Shown: positions 36,673-48,737 of the stretch, piece by piece | How the letters are laid out: the number at the start of each line of letters is the position of its first letter | How positions within the stretch are numbered: the first letter of the stretch is position 1 | Source of the DNA: Artemia franciscana | Lineage: Eukaryota > Arthropoda > Branchiopoda > Anostraca > Artemiidae | DNA length: 64,000 nucleotides | Assembly: GCF_032884065.1 (NCBI RefSeq) | Contig: NC_088871.1 | Coordinates: 47,007,172-47,071,171, forward strand | Direction of reading: 5' to 3' | Notes under the pieces: model-generated | What the model saw: only the letters and a program-made list of their open reading frames with translations | Told to the model about the DNA's origin: nothing | The model's database searches: none | Made by a program: the position numbers and the translations under genes

Positions 36673-36833
36673 CCAAGCACTGTTTCACATGTGAGCACGA
36701 CGTACCTGGATACAGATGTATGGTTAAAAACGTGCCTAGGTATCAAAGGCCAACTAGACAAGCATATGAACACCGCTTAAAAATTGCTATGAAAAGAAAA
36801 CAAACCGGCCCGCCAGACCCTCCCTTGCTATAA
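36673..36833 (+). CDS. Candidate terminal exon of an unidentified gene
   Basis: An AG at 36,671-36,672 (GTAATTGTTGCAG) precedes an open stretch that reads KHCFTCEHDVPGYRCMVKN, then RYQRPTRQAYEHRLKIAMKR, and ends PPDPPLL before TAA at 36,831-36,833. Its composition is richer in GC and in Cys, Arg and Pro than random frames here. The upstream tract is a weak splice acceptor. I do not recognise the protein, and no partner exon was found, so this is only a candidate. Confidence 0.2.
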
Positions 36834-37726
36834 ACAAACCGGTCTCATGGCCTTCCAATCATACAAATACTATATACTTGCACAAATTTTGTTTCAAAAC
36901 GATGTAACACCAAAAAACAGTAGCTGAAGCTCTTAACCATCAGTAAAATACAGAAACAAAATTATAATAAATCACACTAGGAACATAATGTGGAACCATT
37001 ACCAGATTCAGTACCTGTACAACCAGTAGGCAACTACGTTTTTCTCTTATTTTTTCACTAAATTAAAAAAAGAACAAAAAACCTTTTTCTTAAAAATTTC
37101 AACTTAAAATGTTTTCCTTTTCCTTAAAAAATTCTAATACATAGTGAGGCACATACGAATTTCTTCCAGGAGGGTTATATCTCAAAACAACTAAATGATA
37201 TAAAAATGTAAGAAATAATAGGGATAGAAAAAGACCCTCTCCCCCAAGCTCATTGCCTATGTGCTTAGCATAGGGCACAAGATCAACAAATAAAGCCTTT
37301 TTCAAAGGGGTCTTTAAGAATAGTGACACAGCTTCTAATTACAATTAATCAATGCAGTTTTAAATTATGATCATTAACACCAAGCCATAAGCTAAATCAA
37401 AGTAGTTGTGCGCAACTCAGAAAGAGAGAAAATAAAAATTAACTCAAATCTTAAATTAACCAAAAACTTAAATTAATTGAATGGCATTCAACCTATTGCT
37501 TAATTTTCAAGGATCCCTCAAAAATTTAATCTGTATTTAATATCCAAAAATAGGTATATACAAGTCAGTTAATTATCCTGCGTTTCTGTTGGCTGCAAAA
37601 TTGCCTCTTCAGTATATAAAGTACTCAAGAATGCATTTTGGACCTAGAATTAACTATGAAAATTACTATTTGCTTGAGAATGTTAATATTTTACTTCGCT
37701 TCTTTATAGTACGTTACAACAAGACC
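36834..37726. other. No recognised gene
   Basis: AT-rich sequence with short frames only. Confidence 0.4.
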
Positions 37727-37847
37727 AAGGCCGGAGCCAGAGGGAGGGTTAAAATATGCGTCCAACGTAACAAAAATGCATATAAATACATTTTGACGTT
37801 TTTTTGTGACCCCCCCCCCTCCGAACAAAAATCTTGGATACGCTCTT
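37727..37847. repeat. MITE-like element, family A, short copy
   Basis: The left end AAGGCCGGAGCCAGAGGGAG and right end AATCTTGGATACGCTCTT resemble the family ends. The interior retains CAACGTAACAAAAATGCATA and the C run but is internally shortened to about 120 bp. Confidence 0.55.
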
Positions 37848-39169
37848 AAGCCAGACCCCAGCCTTCGCAGTATTTGCCAATCAATCGGTACATCTTAGCC
37901 CTCCTCTATTCTATCCCTTGGGGTACTTCTGCCGCAGATTTCAATAGAAGCTGCATAAGTGAAATTTTAATAAAGAAAGGTAAAAAAATTGCCTGACTTT
38001 TGACATTTCATTTGTTCCAGGCATGTCAGACGAAAAATTACCAAGATAGAAATCTGCACCACGCAATGAATTGAAAATCAAGTTTTTCTGATGAGTCTGT
38101 AGGTCCTTCAACTGACCGGGCCAAAGGCCAATTAAAGCATATCCATAGATCAAGTAGTGGAAAGATCTTTCTTTTTAGAGAATACCTGAATAGTATACAT
38201 TATAAGACCCTGAAAAGTATACATTTACACATTTGTAGGCTGAAACTTGTCGATAAAGAGACTGGGACCCTGGACTGCCCCTAAACCCTGGGACCGACTT
38301 TCATGTAGTTCAAGCAGGTTCAGAGAATCGCAAAGGGGGACAATAAGATTTCCAGCTAACATTTTATAGTTATCAAGCTCTACACCTAATGCAACCAAAA
38401 TGAATAAAAATAAAACTTATCTCTGATCCGGCTATAACAAAATTTAAGCAAGATACGTGAACTGCAACAGAGGACAAAATACAAAAAATTTCGAAATTGG
38501 AATTGCTATTTTTCTATTGCATATTCTATTCTGCTCCGAGAGATATTCTGTTCTACCCTTGAGCTATTCATGACGTATAATACAATCTACTCGATTGATC
38601 AAAAACAAAATCTAGTTGACTACCAAGAAGGTCGTACTCAAAGAGAGAGGAGGTTTCCAGATTTAAAAGACACACCTCTTTCCAAAGAATCCACATCCAG
38701 GCAAATTTCTGATTTCTAATAATATAATCTTCAAGATAAAACATCCTAAGATAACGCCTAAACCGTGAGATAAACTGATCCGTTGTTTTATAGCTTGATT
38801 TTGAGGTTTTAGGTCAGTCTAAGGTTTTATAAACTCAGTTTTGTTGACTGATGATTCAGTTGAACTGTTGCCCAGTATCAGATGTTTCGCCTTAGTGAAC
38901 TGGTTCGTTCAACTAAATTAAAGATCACGCCAGAGAGCTAGGCAATCAGTTACAAAGGTACTGTGAATACTAAACAATTTTCTATTTTATCTATGACATC
39001 AAATTAATACCTAGTTAAACTTTGTATAATTTTTTTTCCGTCTGCAGCTAAATTCTCAAATAATAAGCCTAAGCACTGGATACTAACTAAATCCAAACCA
39101 TTTCATTTGTCAGGTGAATCACACTAACAGAATCACTAAATTAATCATTAATGAAATCACACTGCTCAT
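37848..39169. other. No recognised gene
   Basis: No coding or repeat signature was recognised. This sequence lies downstream of the Mad stop codon and part of it could belong to that gene's 3' flank. Confidence 0.4.
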
Positions 39170-40580
39170 CAGTAAATAAAAATAGTCCAGCGTCGTTCCT
39201 GGCTGGGAGGGGGTGGGGCAGAGTGGTACTGGGTTCTATTTCACCAAAATGTGAAAAATTATATTAAGTCTATATAATTTTATATAGCGTGAGACATCCA
39301 GCTAGAAATTTTACAATGAGCTCTGATCAATTGCTTTTTTTTCTTTTCAAGAAGTGCCAAGAAACTAATTTCAGCTCGTAATTTTCTAATTTTGCAGTAG
39401 GCATGAGGGCACAGGGGGCATGAGGAAGGAGGTTTCCTTCGAGCAGTTTTAAAAAAGGTCTTCCGGAAGCAACTGAAATCACATGTTCATCAGTTATTAA
39501 CCAACCCAGATAACTTAATTACTCATTAATTACTCATAATGAGACTTCTGAATGCTTACTATTAAATTTTTAAATAGGGGATACTCAGGGATGTTAAATA
39601 GGGATACTCCGGGCTCTACAAAGGGGAGAGAGATACAGGCGGGGGGGGGGAGGGGATCTGAGTTTCATCCTCTTGAAATATGAAATATACATGAGTCATA
39701 TATAGTTGTCACTTACATAATATTTAAAAAATCAATCAAGACATTTTACCACAGTAGGGCCCTGATGACTTGTTTTATCTCGAAATTCTCAAAATTAAAT
39801 ATCAAGTCATATTTTTCCTTTTTTTTAGGAAAGGAAGATTCTCTGTAAGAAAAAAAAAGTCACTCCGAAGCATTTGAAATAAAAAGTAAATCAGATTTAA
39901 GGACTCAAGAAATTTAAGGGGATTTAGGGAAAAAATTACTCAATCAAGGACCGTCCTTAACAGGACATCTTACCACAGAGTTCTGGTTTCATTTCAAGAT
40001 TACAGAATTGAATTTTACTCATAAGTTTCCACTTATTTCAAGTAAAAAAAGTTACGAGAAAGCCCTTTATCAGCCGTAAATAAAATCGCTTTATGCCTCT
40101 TAGTAAATAGGCATACCCAGGGCCATGCCCAAAAAGGTATTTTAACACAATTGAGCTCTGAAGACTTCATATTTGATTTTTTTTTTTTTTTAATGTCAAA
40201 AGTTAATTTTCAATTTTTTAGACTGCATGGGGGGAAGGCCCTGTGTATGGAAGAAAAAGTCACACGGAAGCATTTGAAAACACAAATCAATCAGTTATTT
40301 ACATACTCTGAGAATGATTAAATCAATAATAAGTAAAATCACTGAATGCTTATTTCCAAATAGGCATACACAAGGCTGCGCCAAGAGGGTGCCCAAAGAC
40401 ATTTACCACAGCGGAGTTCTAACGACTTTTTTTTAAATGCCAAAATAGAATTTTACGTCATAAATTTCTAATTTTTCAAAGCGCTGACTCATGGTACACA
40501 TGAAAAGAAAACGTCACTCGTAAGCATTTGAAATCACATAAAAATAACTTATTTAGACATTCGGAGAATCACTTAACTAA
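39170..40580. repeat. Diverged tandem array next to the Mad 3' end
   Basis: Degenerate copies recur with anchors such as GAAGCATTTGAAATCACA (near 39,465, 39,867, 40,266 and 40,528), AATCACTGAATGCTTA, AAATAGGCATAC, TTTACCACAG.GGAGTTCT and AATTTTACGTCATAAATTTC. Spacing is about 400, 400 and 260 bp. The array ends about 30 bp from the Mad stop codon, so on the minus strand it forms the start of the 3' untranslated region or its immediate flank. Confidence 0.6.
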
Positions 40581-40609
40581 TAATCTATGACATCATTTAG
40601 AGCTTTAAT

Positions 40610-41399
<790 letters not shown>

Positions 41400-42010
41400 G
41401 TTGCCTCTTCAAGAAAAAATGGATGATCAGGATTTTTCGAATATATGCTGGGCCATAGCTGAATCATACTTGTCATTTTTATTTTCAAATCTCAGGGTCT
41501 TATCAATTGAAATTTTGTTTTCACGCAATCGTTCCCCTAGTTGTTGATGGGTCCTACCAATGTAAATTTTCCCACAGGAACACGTTCATGGGCATCGCAT
41601 AAAATGTACATGGAAACTGCATCAAAATTAGATGAGATATTTTTTTTTCTGTTATACTTTAATTTTTCAGCTTGTCAACAAGATCTATGGAATTTTTTTA
41701 TATAAGATTTCTGTGTGGTTAGAAGAGGTTTAAAAATTGTGGATAAGAACTTTCCTACACTTGCAGCTGGGGAACTATAACACACAACGATAGGACGTAA
41801 CGGAGTATCCTTATGGATTTTAGGTAGACCACAAAATTTTGTGGCTGAACAGCCTTTGGGGTAGAATATTCAGCACATTTGAGGAGCGATTAGTCTATTG
41901 TCTTTTAAAACTTCTAATTCTTTTTTCAAGTGCTGTGTGTATTTATTTGTGGGATCAATTTTTATTTCTTTGTGTTTTTTATCCATGTCTTCCACAGGAG
42001 AAATTCTCCA
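41400..42010 (-). pseudogene. Canonical Penelope-like element, internally deleted
   Basis: Minus-strand readings follow the standard Penelope order. Upstream of RT comes DPTNKYTQHLKKELEVLKD and then NRLIAPQMC. Near 41,830-41,680 comes GLPKIHKDTPLRPIVVCYSS and then ASVGKFLSTIFKPLL, the RT1-RT2 motifs of Penelope reverse transcriptase. Near 41,584-41,440 comes CGKIYIGRTHQQLGERL and then FENKNDKYDSAMAQHIFE, a GIY-YIG endonuclease of the Penelope type. RT motifs 3-7, including the catalytic YxDD, are missing between them, so about 500 bp or more have been deleted. Frame changes show it is dead. The GIY-YIG lies after the RT, unlike the element at 44,313-48,400. Confidence 0.8.
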
Positions 42011-42377
42011 TGGGAACATTTTTTTGCGGGGCCAATTTTTCACAGAGAGGGGGAGGTAGAACCCGGGAAAAATTTTGAGGAGAACTCTGGCATGATCTGA
42101 ATTTTCTTTTAAATTGAAGTCTCTTCTTTAAATGAAAGCATACTAAAAATAAATTTTCAGGCGGAATCTTCTTGAAGAAATTTTCAGGGATTTTTTTTTT
42201 TTTTTTTTAACAGGAATGTAATTGTTTGGGATGGATATTTCTGCCTTGGGGAAGGGGGGGGGGGGTATTTACATGGGAGGAACTTTGCACGGAGGGATTA
42301 TTCGTGATAGGCTAGATTTTCCATTGATGGAGTGCCGGATTTTCTGGCATTATTTAAAAAATGACTAGAAAATAAAA

Positions 42378-42708
42378 ATAAATAAAATTTTCCAACTGAA
42401 AGTAAGGAGCAATATTAAAACTTAAACGAACAGAAATTACTATTTATATGATAGGGGCTGTCCCCTCCTCAATACATCACTCTTTACACTAAAGCTTGAC
42501 TCTTTGTCCCAATTCTTTAAGTAAGACTCCTGAAAGACAAGGGCGCTTAGTTAGAATAATAAGAAGTTTTTTTTAAGTACTAACAAACTTTAGCGCGAAG
42601 AGCGAGGTATCGAGAAGAGGCATCTCATATACAGAATAGTTTCTGTTCGTTTAAGTTTTAATGGTGCTCCGTACATTCAATTGAAAAAACTTGTTTTCTT
42701 TATTTAAT
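42378..42708. repeat. Long-hairpin module, family D, complete copy
   Basis: The left arm 42,378-42,500 and right arm 42,580-42,708 are reverse complements over about 125 bp: TCCAACTGAAAGTAAGGAGC and ATTAAAACTTAAACGAACAG on the left pair with CTGTTCGTTTAAGTTTTAAT and GCTCCGTACATTCAATTGAA on the right. The inner part CTCTTTACACTAAAG pairs with CTTTAGCGCGAAGAG with wobble and mismatches. The loop is about 80 bp. The same module occurs at 61,925-62,180 and 62,455-62,710, and half of it at 48,450-48,600. It is non-coding. Confidence 0.7.
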
Positions 42709-43485
42709 TTGATAAAGAATCGAAATCGGAAATCCTGTCACATCTGTGACTGGTATGTGATATCGGCGCGAGATAAATTTTGAGTATCGTTCTTTCACTA
42801 AAAAAAGAAAGAAAAAAAAAACATCCAAGAAATGAGAATATTCAACGACAATATCCAATAATCAAAGGAAATCACCTAATGTTATATATTTCAACTATCG
42901 TCATCTATCTAACTGTAAACAATATCGAAAATCCTTAATGATTTTAAATATACTAGAAATAAGTTGTGGGTGACATAAAGAAGGTACCTAGGTTTTGGGA
43001 AATTTTCAATAGACTGTGCTGCAGTTTGAAGCTGTTTTTTGGAGCCACTTTCTTTGGTTAAAGCAGAAATCTCACAATTATCCGTTTTATTGCCATCTAA
43101 TGCAAAGACAAATTAGTTCTGATAGAAAGCACTGTTTAAACTGACTAAGAGAGAAAAGAACCAAATGAAGTTGTAAATTGATGAAGGCGGATCAGAGAAA
43201 TTATTTATTGTAACGAATGATAAGGCTGTGACACAAGTAAGTTTCGATACCTTTACAGAAAGTCTGAATTTAAAGCTGGACTCAATCCTCCGATATCAGT
43301 CTGAACTTACAAGGAACTTGACTGTATGAACCCTGAGATTATGGGGCTGAAAACCCACTCTTCCTCCAACGAGAGTGAAATTTCATCTCTTGAGAAGGAT
43401 TGTATTCTTTAAAAGGTTCGGTGTGATGAGCTCGAAAAAAGTTACTAGTACTTTGAAGTTAAAGAAAGACAATTAAGTCATCAAT
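42709..43485. other. Mad intron, no recognised feature
   Basis: AT-rich non-coding sequence. Confidence 0.4.
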
Positions 43486-43660
43486 CATGATCTTGACGCA
43501 AACCATGATCATTAGAAATCGTAAACCATGATAGTTCGAAATCGTAAACGAGATTTTGGACGTAAACATGATCATTCGGAATCATAAACCAGATTTTGGA
43601 CGTAAACCATGATCATTCGAAATCGTAAACCAGAATTCCGACGCAAACCATGATCACCGT
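43486..43660. repeat. Short tandem repeat, about 40-bp unit
   Basis: About four units of the type TTTTGGACGTAAACCATGAT, CATTCGAAATCGTAAACCAG are present with small changes. The third and fourth units are nearly identical. It is non-coding. Confidence 0.7.
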
Positions 43661-43690
43661 CCAATTGTCCAAGTCAAAACACCAAGTCCA

Positions 43691-43933
43691 ATGTTGAAAA
43701 TCTTTTTGAAAACACTTGGCTTAGCGGTTGAGAGTGTTCATAAGACAAAATGTTACCGTCTTCCTGATAAACCCGTGAGCAGGATTACAAGACATGTCCT
43801 CATCTCATTGCGTAATGAACTTGAGATCCAAAGCCTTTTGAAATCTTTTTCTAAACTTAATAGAATCCGGAATACGTATCACAACAGACCAACCATCAGT
43901 GCTAAACAGCCTTCACCGCAGTCTCCTAATTAA
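43691..43933 (+). CDS. Short frame resembling a retroelement ORF1 fragment
   Basis: The 80-codon frame reads LGLAVESVHKTKCYRLPDKP, then ITRHVLISLRNELEIQSLLK and SFSKLNRIR. The pattern (a basic R.P block, then a short strand followed by a LL helix) recalls the RRM-like part of LINE ORF1 proteins, but similarity is too weak to assign. The frame ends at a stop at 43,931. It may be the 5' part of a LINE lost by later insertions. Confidence 0.25.
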   Translation: MLKIFLKTLGLAVESVHKTKCYRLPDKPVSRITRHVLISLRNELEIQSLLKSFSKLNRIRNTYHNRPTISAKQPSPQSPN

Positions 43934-44312
43934 AGGTAAAGAGGTAGGTGAAAGAGGTGATGCGTTAATGACTCGTGTTATACAAAGAGGTGCAAAATGT
44001 CTGGCTAGAGGTAAAAAAAGGACGCTTATCTCGACTGGCAGAAACATGAATAGTGTTTAAATATTATTTTTGAAACAAGTAGTGCGTTTTTTATGCAACT
44101 TTTCATATCGGTCTGACATCAGAATAAAGTACAGTGAGATATGGTCCGTCTATTGATGAGGAATGTCACGAGTGTTTTTGCTATGTTACAACTGAATTGG
44201 TCAAACAATTATATTTATGTATCTATAGATACATATATAGATAATATCTATATATGAATGTATACTTAATATGTAACATATGAATGTAAATATATGAATG
44301 TAATATATAAAT

Positions 44313-44686
44313 GGTAGGCACAACACTTGACTGGGTAGAGAATTTAAAGTGCCGAAACCCTATAGGCAAGTGTATTCTCCTGATGAGCCCTTGTGTTGGG
44401 TTGTTGCCTCTGAATTATTTGTCTTTACTGTTTTTATTGTTTGGTAAATGACGACTTATACTTATTGACGACATGACTGCCTGTCCATGGATTATTCTTT
44501 ATAGTTGATTGTGTATGGCTATTCTGTTTGACATATGTGATTGTATGGATGAGTAGGGTTAAGGCCTCATTCAAGTGCTGGTCTATATTAATCACTAATT
44601 TAAGAAAACAGTCTTCCTTTTCTCCTTTTGTCTCCTTTTTTCATGGGTTTGCGCTGTTGCATTGGTGATTTCTCTTTTCGTTATAT
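44313..44686 (+). repeat. Left direct repeat (pseudo-LTR) of the Naiad-type element
   Basis: This 374-bp repeat starts GGTAGGCACAACACTTGACT and ends TTTCTCTTTTCGTTATAT. It matches the right repeat at about 95 percent by eye, apart from short indels in a TCTGCATTATTTGTC-like simple stretch. Both copies contain CCGAAACCCTATAGGC or TCGAAACCCTATAGGC followed by TCCTGATGAGCCC. CTGATGA and GAAA are hammerhead-ribozyme core words, but I could not build a full stem II and GAAA in the right order. Confidence 0.85.
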
Positions 44687-44943
44687 TATTCCAGGTTGGA
44701 TCCAGTGCTGGTGGAGAATTTTTTTTTAGTTTTCTCCCCGACAGACCTTTACCCTGGTCCAGATTTTTAACCTAATATTGTTAATTATTGGTGAGATGGC
44801 ACTTATGCATGTTTCATGTTTTCATGAAACAACTTTTTTTTTCTTCATGTTTATGTATTTATTGACCTATTGACCTTGGCATGTTTTTTGGACTTTGATT
44901 GTTGGATTTTGATTTGATTTGGATTTATTTTCAAAAATTTTTA

Positions 44944-47697
44944 ATGCAACAAAATACATATATTAGCCTCGGAACTCGGAACGATTTTTTGAAAGTTGGT
45001 AAGTGTAAGAGTCGTTGTTTTCTTTGCCAAAATTATTTTATCCCACGGACTTCTGTTAAGAGTACATTGTATAATAAAAATTTTGCATGCAAGTTACGTG
45101 GTAATGTTAATTGTAAAACAACCGATGTAATTTACCTGTTAGAATGTAATAAATGCTGCCTACAATATGTGGGGGAAACAACTAATAATATATATAAAAG
45201 ATTTTCTGGACACAAGACAACAGTTAATAAAGAAAAAACTAATAACTATCTAGTTCAACATTGTAATAATGGTACGTGCTGCATATCAGATATAACTGTC
45301 ACAATTTTAGAAAATTTAGAGTTAGAACATTTAAATAAAGAAGAGAAGAATAATAGACTACGTAAACAGGAGGATTTCAAGATCCATACTCTTGGTGCAG
45401 CTTATCCTTTTGGGCTAAATGATCATGTAGCAAAATATGGTGACATGTCTCATGTTGTTGTTAAATGTATTGATGGTTTTATGGACCATCCTTCTTTTAA
45501 TTGTCCAACTAAACGTAAAAAACGATCGAGAGGACATAGGAAAAACAATAGAAAAAATGAATTAGATTTACAAATGCTTTCTATAGATCTATGCCAGCTA
45601 CTTGAATCTAGGGGTATGATTTCTGTAATAAAATGTCTAAATAATTTATCCAAGAGGAATTTAATCAAACTTTTCTGGATTGTTAAGAATAATACAACTC
45701 TTGAATATAATTTTAAAGTAATATGCGATACAATTTGCATTCTAACTAAAACGAAATTTATTTCAAAAAAGAAAAAGTTTGATAAGATTGGTAATAGGGA
45801 CAACAGATTATATTTACCTATTAATTTTACTTGTAAGCAGATTGAAGATATTAATTTACCGAAGATTTTAAATCAGCGGGATGTGAAACAGGCCCTTCCT
45901 AGTAATTTGAATTATAATGATAGTCCAGTTTTAACTTATAAATTTTCAAAAACTATTGGGCAAATGATTTTTAATTGTAATTTAATACTTAAAAGATTAG
46001 ATAGTGATATAAATTGGAAACCGGTTTGTAACTATAAGCAAATTGGCCCATTTGTAAATCCCACTTACAAACATGTTATAACAGGGGACTTGTCAATAAT
46101 AAAACAAGATGATCTTCAAATTATAATGAATAAAGGGGTTAATTTCCGTCTTTCTCATCATCTGAAACCACCGAGTGTTCTTGATAGCTTGGAAAATGAT
46201 TTTGATTTATTTATTGATAAGTGGTGTAAGAAAGATAATAAAAATAAAGAGAGTTTTCAAAGTTGGAAGAATTTAATTATTAGTAGAATATGAAATAAAA
46301 TATATTCTAACTTAAAAAATAGTAACACTAAATCATTATTTTATAATGCTAAGATAAAACAAGCAATTCCTAATATACAGAATGAATTTGTAATTGTGCC
46401 GGTGGATAAAGCTAATAATAATTTTGCCATAATTTGTCAGAAGCTGTATTGTGATATCTTAAAAAGGGAGTTATGCACAACTAATGTTTACGAAAAGGTA
46501 AATTTAGAGGATGAGAATTTAATCGAAAAGACTGAAGAAATACTTTTTAATATTAAAATAAATGACAATGATAAAAAGTTCCCTTTCCTATATTGGACTG
46601 TAAAATTTCATAAGAATCCCCCTAAACCACGGTTTATTGCTGGAGCAGCTAAATGTCCAACCCGCATTGCTGCTACTGACCTCTCTTTAATTTTAAAGGG
46701 AATTATAAATAAACTTAAAACCTATTGTTCTGGTATTAAAAATTTTCAAATTTTAATCCATATTGGAGTGTTAATAATTCACTGCAGGTGATAGATTCTT
46801 TAACAATGGTTTCAGCTAAAAGAATTGAGTCTTTTGATTTTGCGACAATGTATACTAATTTATCACTTAATGTTGTGTTAGATAATTTAAAAACGGTTAT
46901 CAAGAAATCTTTCCTCTTATCTAGTAAGAGGTTCTCAAAAATAGACACTTATAATAAAAAAGCTATATGGACAAATTGCTTTTAAGACTACAGTTAAATT
47001 GAGATGTTACAGCTTGGATATGATTTTTGATATATTAGAATTTGTTTTATATAATACTTATATAAGATTTAATGGTAATTTGTACAAGCAAAACGTGGGA
47101 ATTCCCATGGGGGGGGGGAATGCCAGCCCATTTATAGCTGACTTATTTTTAAGTCAACTAGAATATAATTATATGATGGATAAGAATAATCCCAATAATT
47201 TAAAACATGTTTTGTCAAATAATAAAAGATATTTAGATGATATTTTGGTCTTAAATTGTAAGGATTTCATTGATATTTCTAAAAATATATATCCATCAGA
47301 GCTTACTCTTGAACCTAGTCATGGCGCTGGTCTTGAAGATCATTTCTTAGATTTAAATATTAATATTTCTGATAATAATAAATTAAGTTTTAAAATGTAT
47401 AATAAAACGGATGATTTCGATTTTGAAGTGATTAATTTCCCATTCCTTGAAAGTAATATACACTCAAATATCACATATTCGGCGTTTTTTTCACAGTTGC
47501 TTCGATATGCAAGGATTTGTAGTAATTATATTGATTTTAAAGATAGATGGAAAATCTTAAGCCAAAAATTGATATTAAGAGGTTTTTCTGTAAATAAATT
47601 AACTTGGCAATTTAAAAAATTCAGTTTTCATTATAACGAACTTTTAAATAAATACCAAAAGAATTATCTGGAAATACTTAGGGAAATTTTTCATTAA
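44944..47697 (+). pseudogene. Naiad-type polyprotein: GIY-YIG endonuclease plus reverse transcriptase
   Basis: The first ATG in frame is at 44,944. Residues near the start hold a Cys cluster (GKCKSRCFLCQNYF), then the GIY-YIG core DVIYLLECNKC and LQYVGETTNNIYKRFSGH (about 45,124-45,213), and the LGAAYPFGLND block typical of this group. The RT follows: PVDKANNNFAIIC (about 46,399), FPFLYWTVKFHKNPPKPRF (RT1-2), SFDFATMYTNL (motif A, near 46,830), GIPMGGGNASPF (motif B) and the catalytic RYLDDILVL (47,227-47,253), then LEPSHGAGLEDHFLDLNI. The lesions are few: TGA at 46,291-46,293, a one-base frame change near 46,745, a stop at 46,983-46,985 and a change back to the first frame before 47,000. Catalytic Asp residues are intact. 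This points to recent activity followed by mild decay. Confidence 0.85.
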
Positions 47698-48019
47698 ATT
47701 TGTAGGTTCGCGAAAAGTTGATGCAACGCCATCTATTTTGTGAATTGTGTATCTAAATGAGCGGATTTTTCAAAAATAGCCACATGGTACTGATGAAATA
47801 TGTAATTATTTTAGTTCATTCAGGCTTTTCGCAAAGAGTTAATATTTGTGATTTGGTAAAATTTATCACACTTAGATTACCTACTGCTGCTAAACAGAGG
47901 AATGTATTAACAGGGTGAGCTTGTTTTAATGTTACTTGGTTGTTCTACATTTGTTAGTTTTTTTATAGGAATATATTTTGGGGGTGATACCTGACACGGG
48001 GATACCATAGGTATTCTGT

Positions 48020-48400
48020 GGTAGGCACAACACTTGACTGGGTAGAGAATTTAAAGTGTCGAAACCCTATAGGCAAGTGTATTCTCCTGATGAGCCCTCG
48101 TGTTGGGTTGTTGCCTCTGAATTATTTGTCTGCCTGTTTATCTGCATTATTTGTCTTGCCTGTTTGTCTGCATTATTATATGACTGCCTGTCCATGGATT
48201 ATTCTTTATGGCTGATTGTGTATGGCTATGCTGTTTGACCTATGTGATTGTATGGATGAGTAGGGTTAAGGCCTCATTCAAGTGCTGGTCTATATTAATC
48301 ACTAATTTAGGAAAACAGTCTTCCTTTTCTCCTTCTGTCTCCTTTTCTTTTTTTTAATGTGTTTGTGCTGTTGCATTGGTGATTTCTCTTTTCGTTATAT
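48020..48400 (+). repeat. Right direct repeat (pseudo-LTR) of the Naiad-type element
   Basis: This 381-bp copy pairs with the left repeat, offset by 3,707 bp. Slight differences include a TCTGCATTATTTGTCTTGCC expansion near 48,128-48,175 and a CTTTTTTTTAATG stretch near 48,350. Its end abuts GATGGATACTTATCTAACTT, the first part of a short duplication seen again at 48,740. Confidence 0.85.
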
Positions 48401-48433
48401 GATGGATACTTATCTAACTTCCCTTTTGGTCTA

Positions 48434-48737
48434 TTTTCTTTTAAGTTCTATAAAAACTTTAGCATGAAGAGCAAGGTATTGAGGAGGGGTCAACCTCCCT
48501 CATTTATGTAATAATTTCTATTCTTAATTTTCAATGTTGCTCTTTACTTTCAGTTGAAAAAAAATTTTCTTTTTTTTAACTTAATTTCTGATCGTTTTTT
48601 AAATAATCTGATCGTTTCATGAAAAATTACTCATGGAGTTACACTGGTTTCATGAAAAATTACACTGGTTCAAAATCATCTTAACCAATGTAACGCTCAA
48701 GGATCTTTACCAGTGTAACGCTCCATTAACAGATGAA
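48434..48737. repeat. Insert flanked by a 36-bp duplication, with half a family D hairpin
   Basis: ATGGATACTTATCTAACTTC with CCTTTTRGTCTAT occurs on both sides (about 48,402-48,433 and 48,742-48,775). The interior holds the right half of the family D hairpin module (48,450-48,600) and a second inverted pair TGGAGTTACACTGGT / ACCAGTGTAACGCTCCA (48,634-48,650 and 48,709-48,725). The long flanking duplication suggests insertion into or repair at the LINE locus. Confidence 0.55.

Larger units (their letters stand above)
44313..48400 (+). mobile_element. Penelope-like retroelement of Naiad type (GIY-YIG before RT)
   Basis: About 4.1 kb are bounded by direct repeats (44,313-44,686 and 48,020-48,400). 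Between them, one plus-strand coding unit carries, in order, a Cys-rich segment, a GIY-YIG nuclease and a Penelope-type reverse transcriptase. In ordinary Penelope elements the GIY-YIG follows the RT. An N-terminal GIY-YIG is the described mark of the Naiad and Chlamys groups, and Naiads are known from many invertebrates. The element lies within the last Mad intron, opposite in orientation to Mad. Its right repeat ends against a sequence shared with the LINE to the right. Confidence 0.85.

Noticed and set aside
45450-45803. 117-codon minus-strand frame
   Set aside because: Shadow of the Penelope-type ORF; rich in Leu, Phe and Ile because the plus strand is Lys- and Asn-rich.
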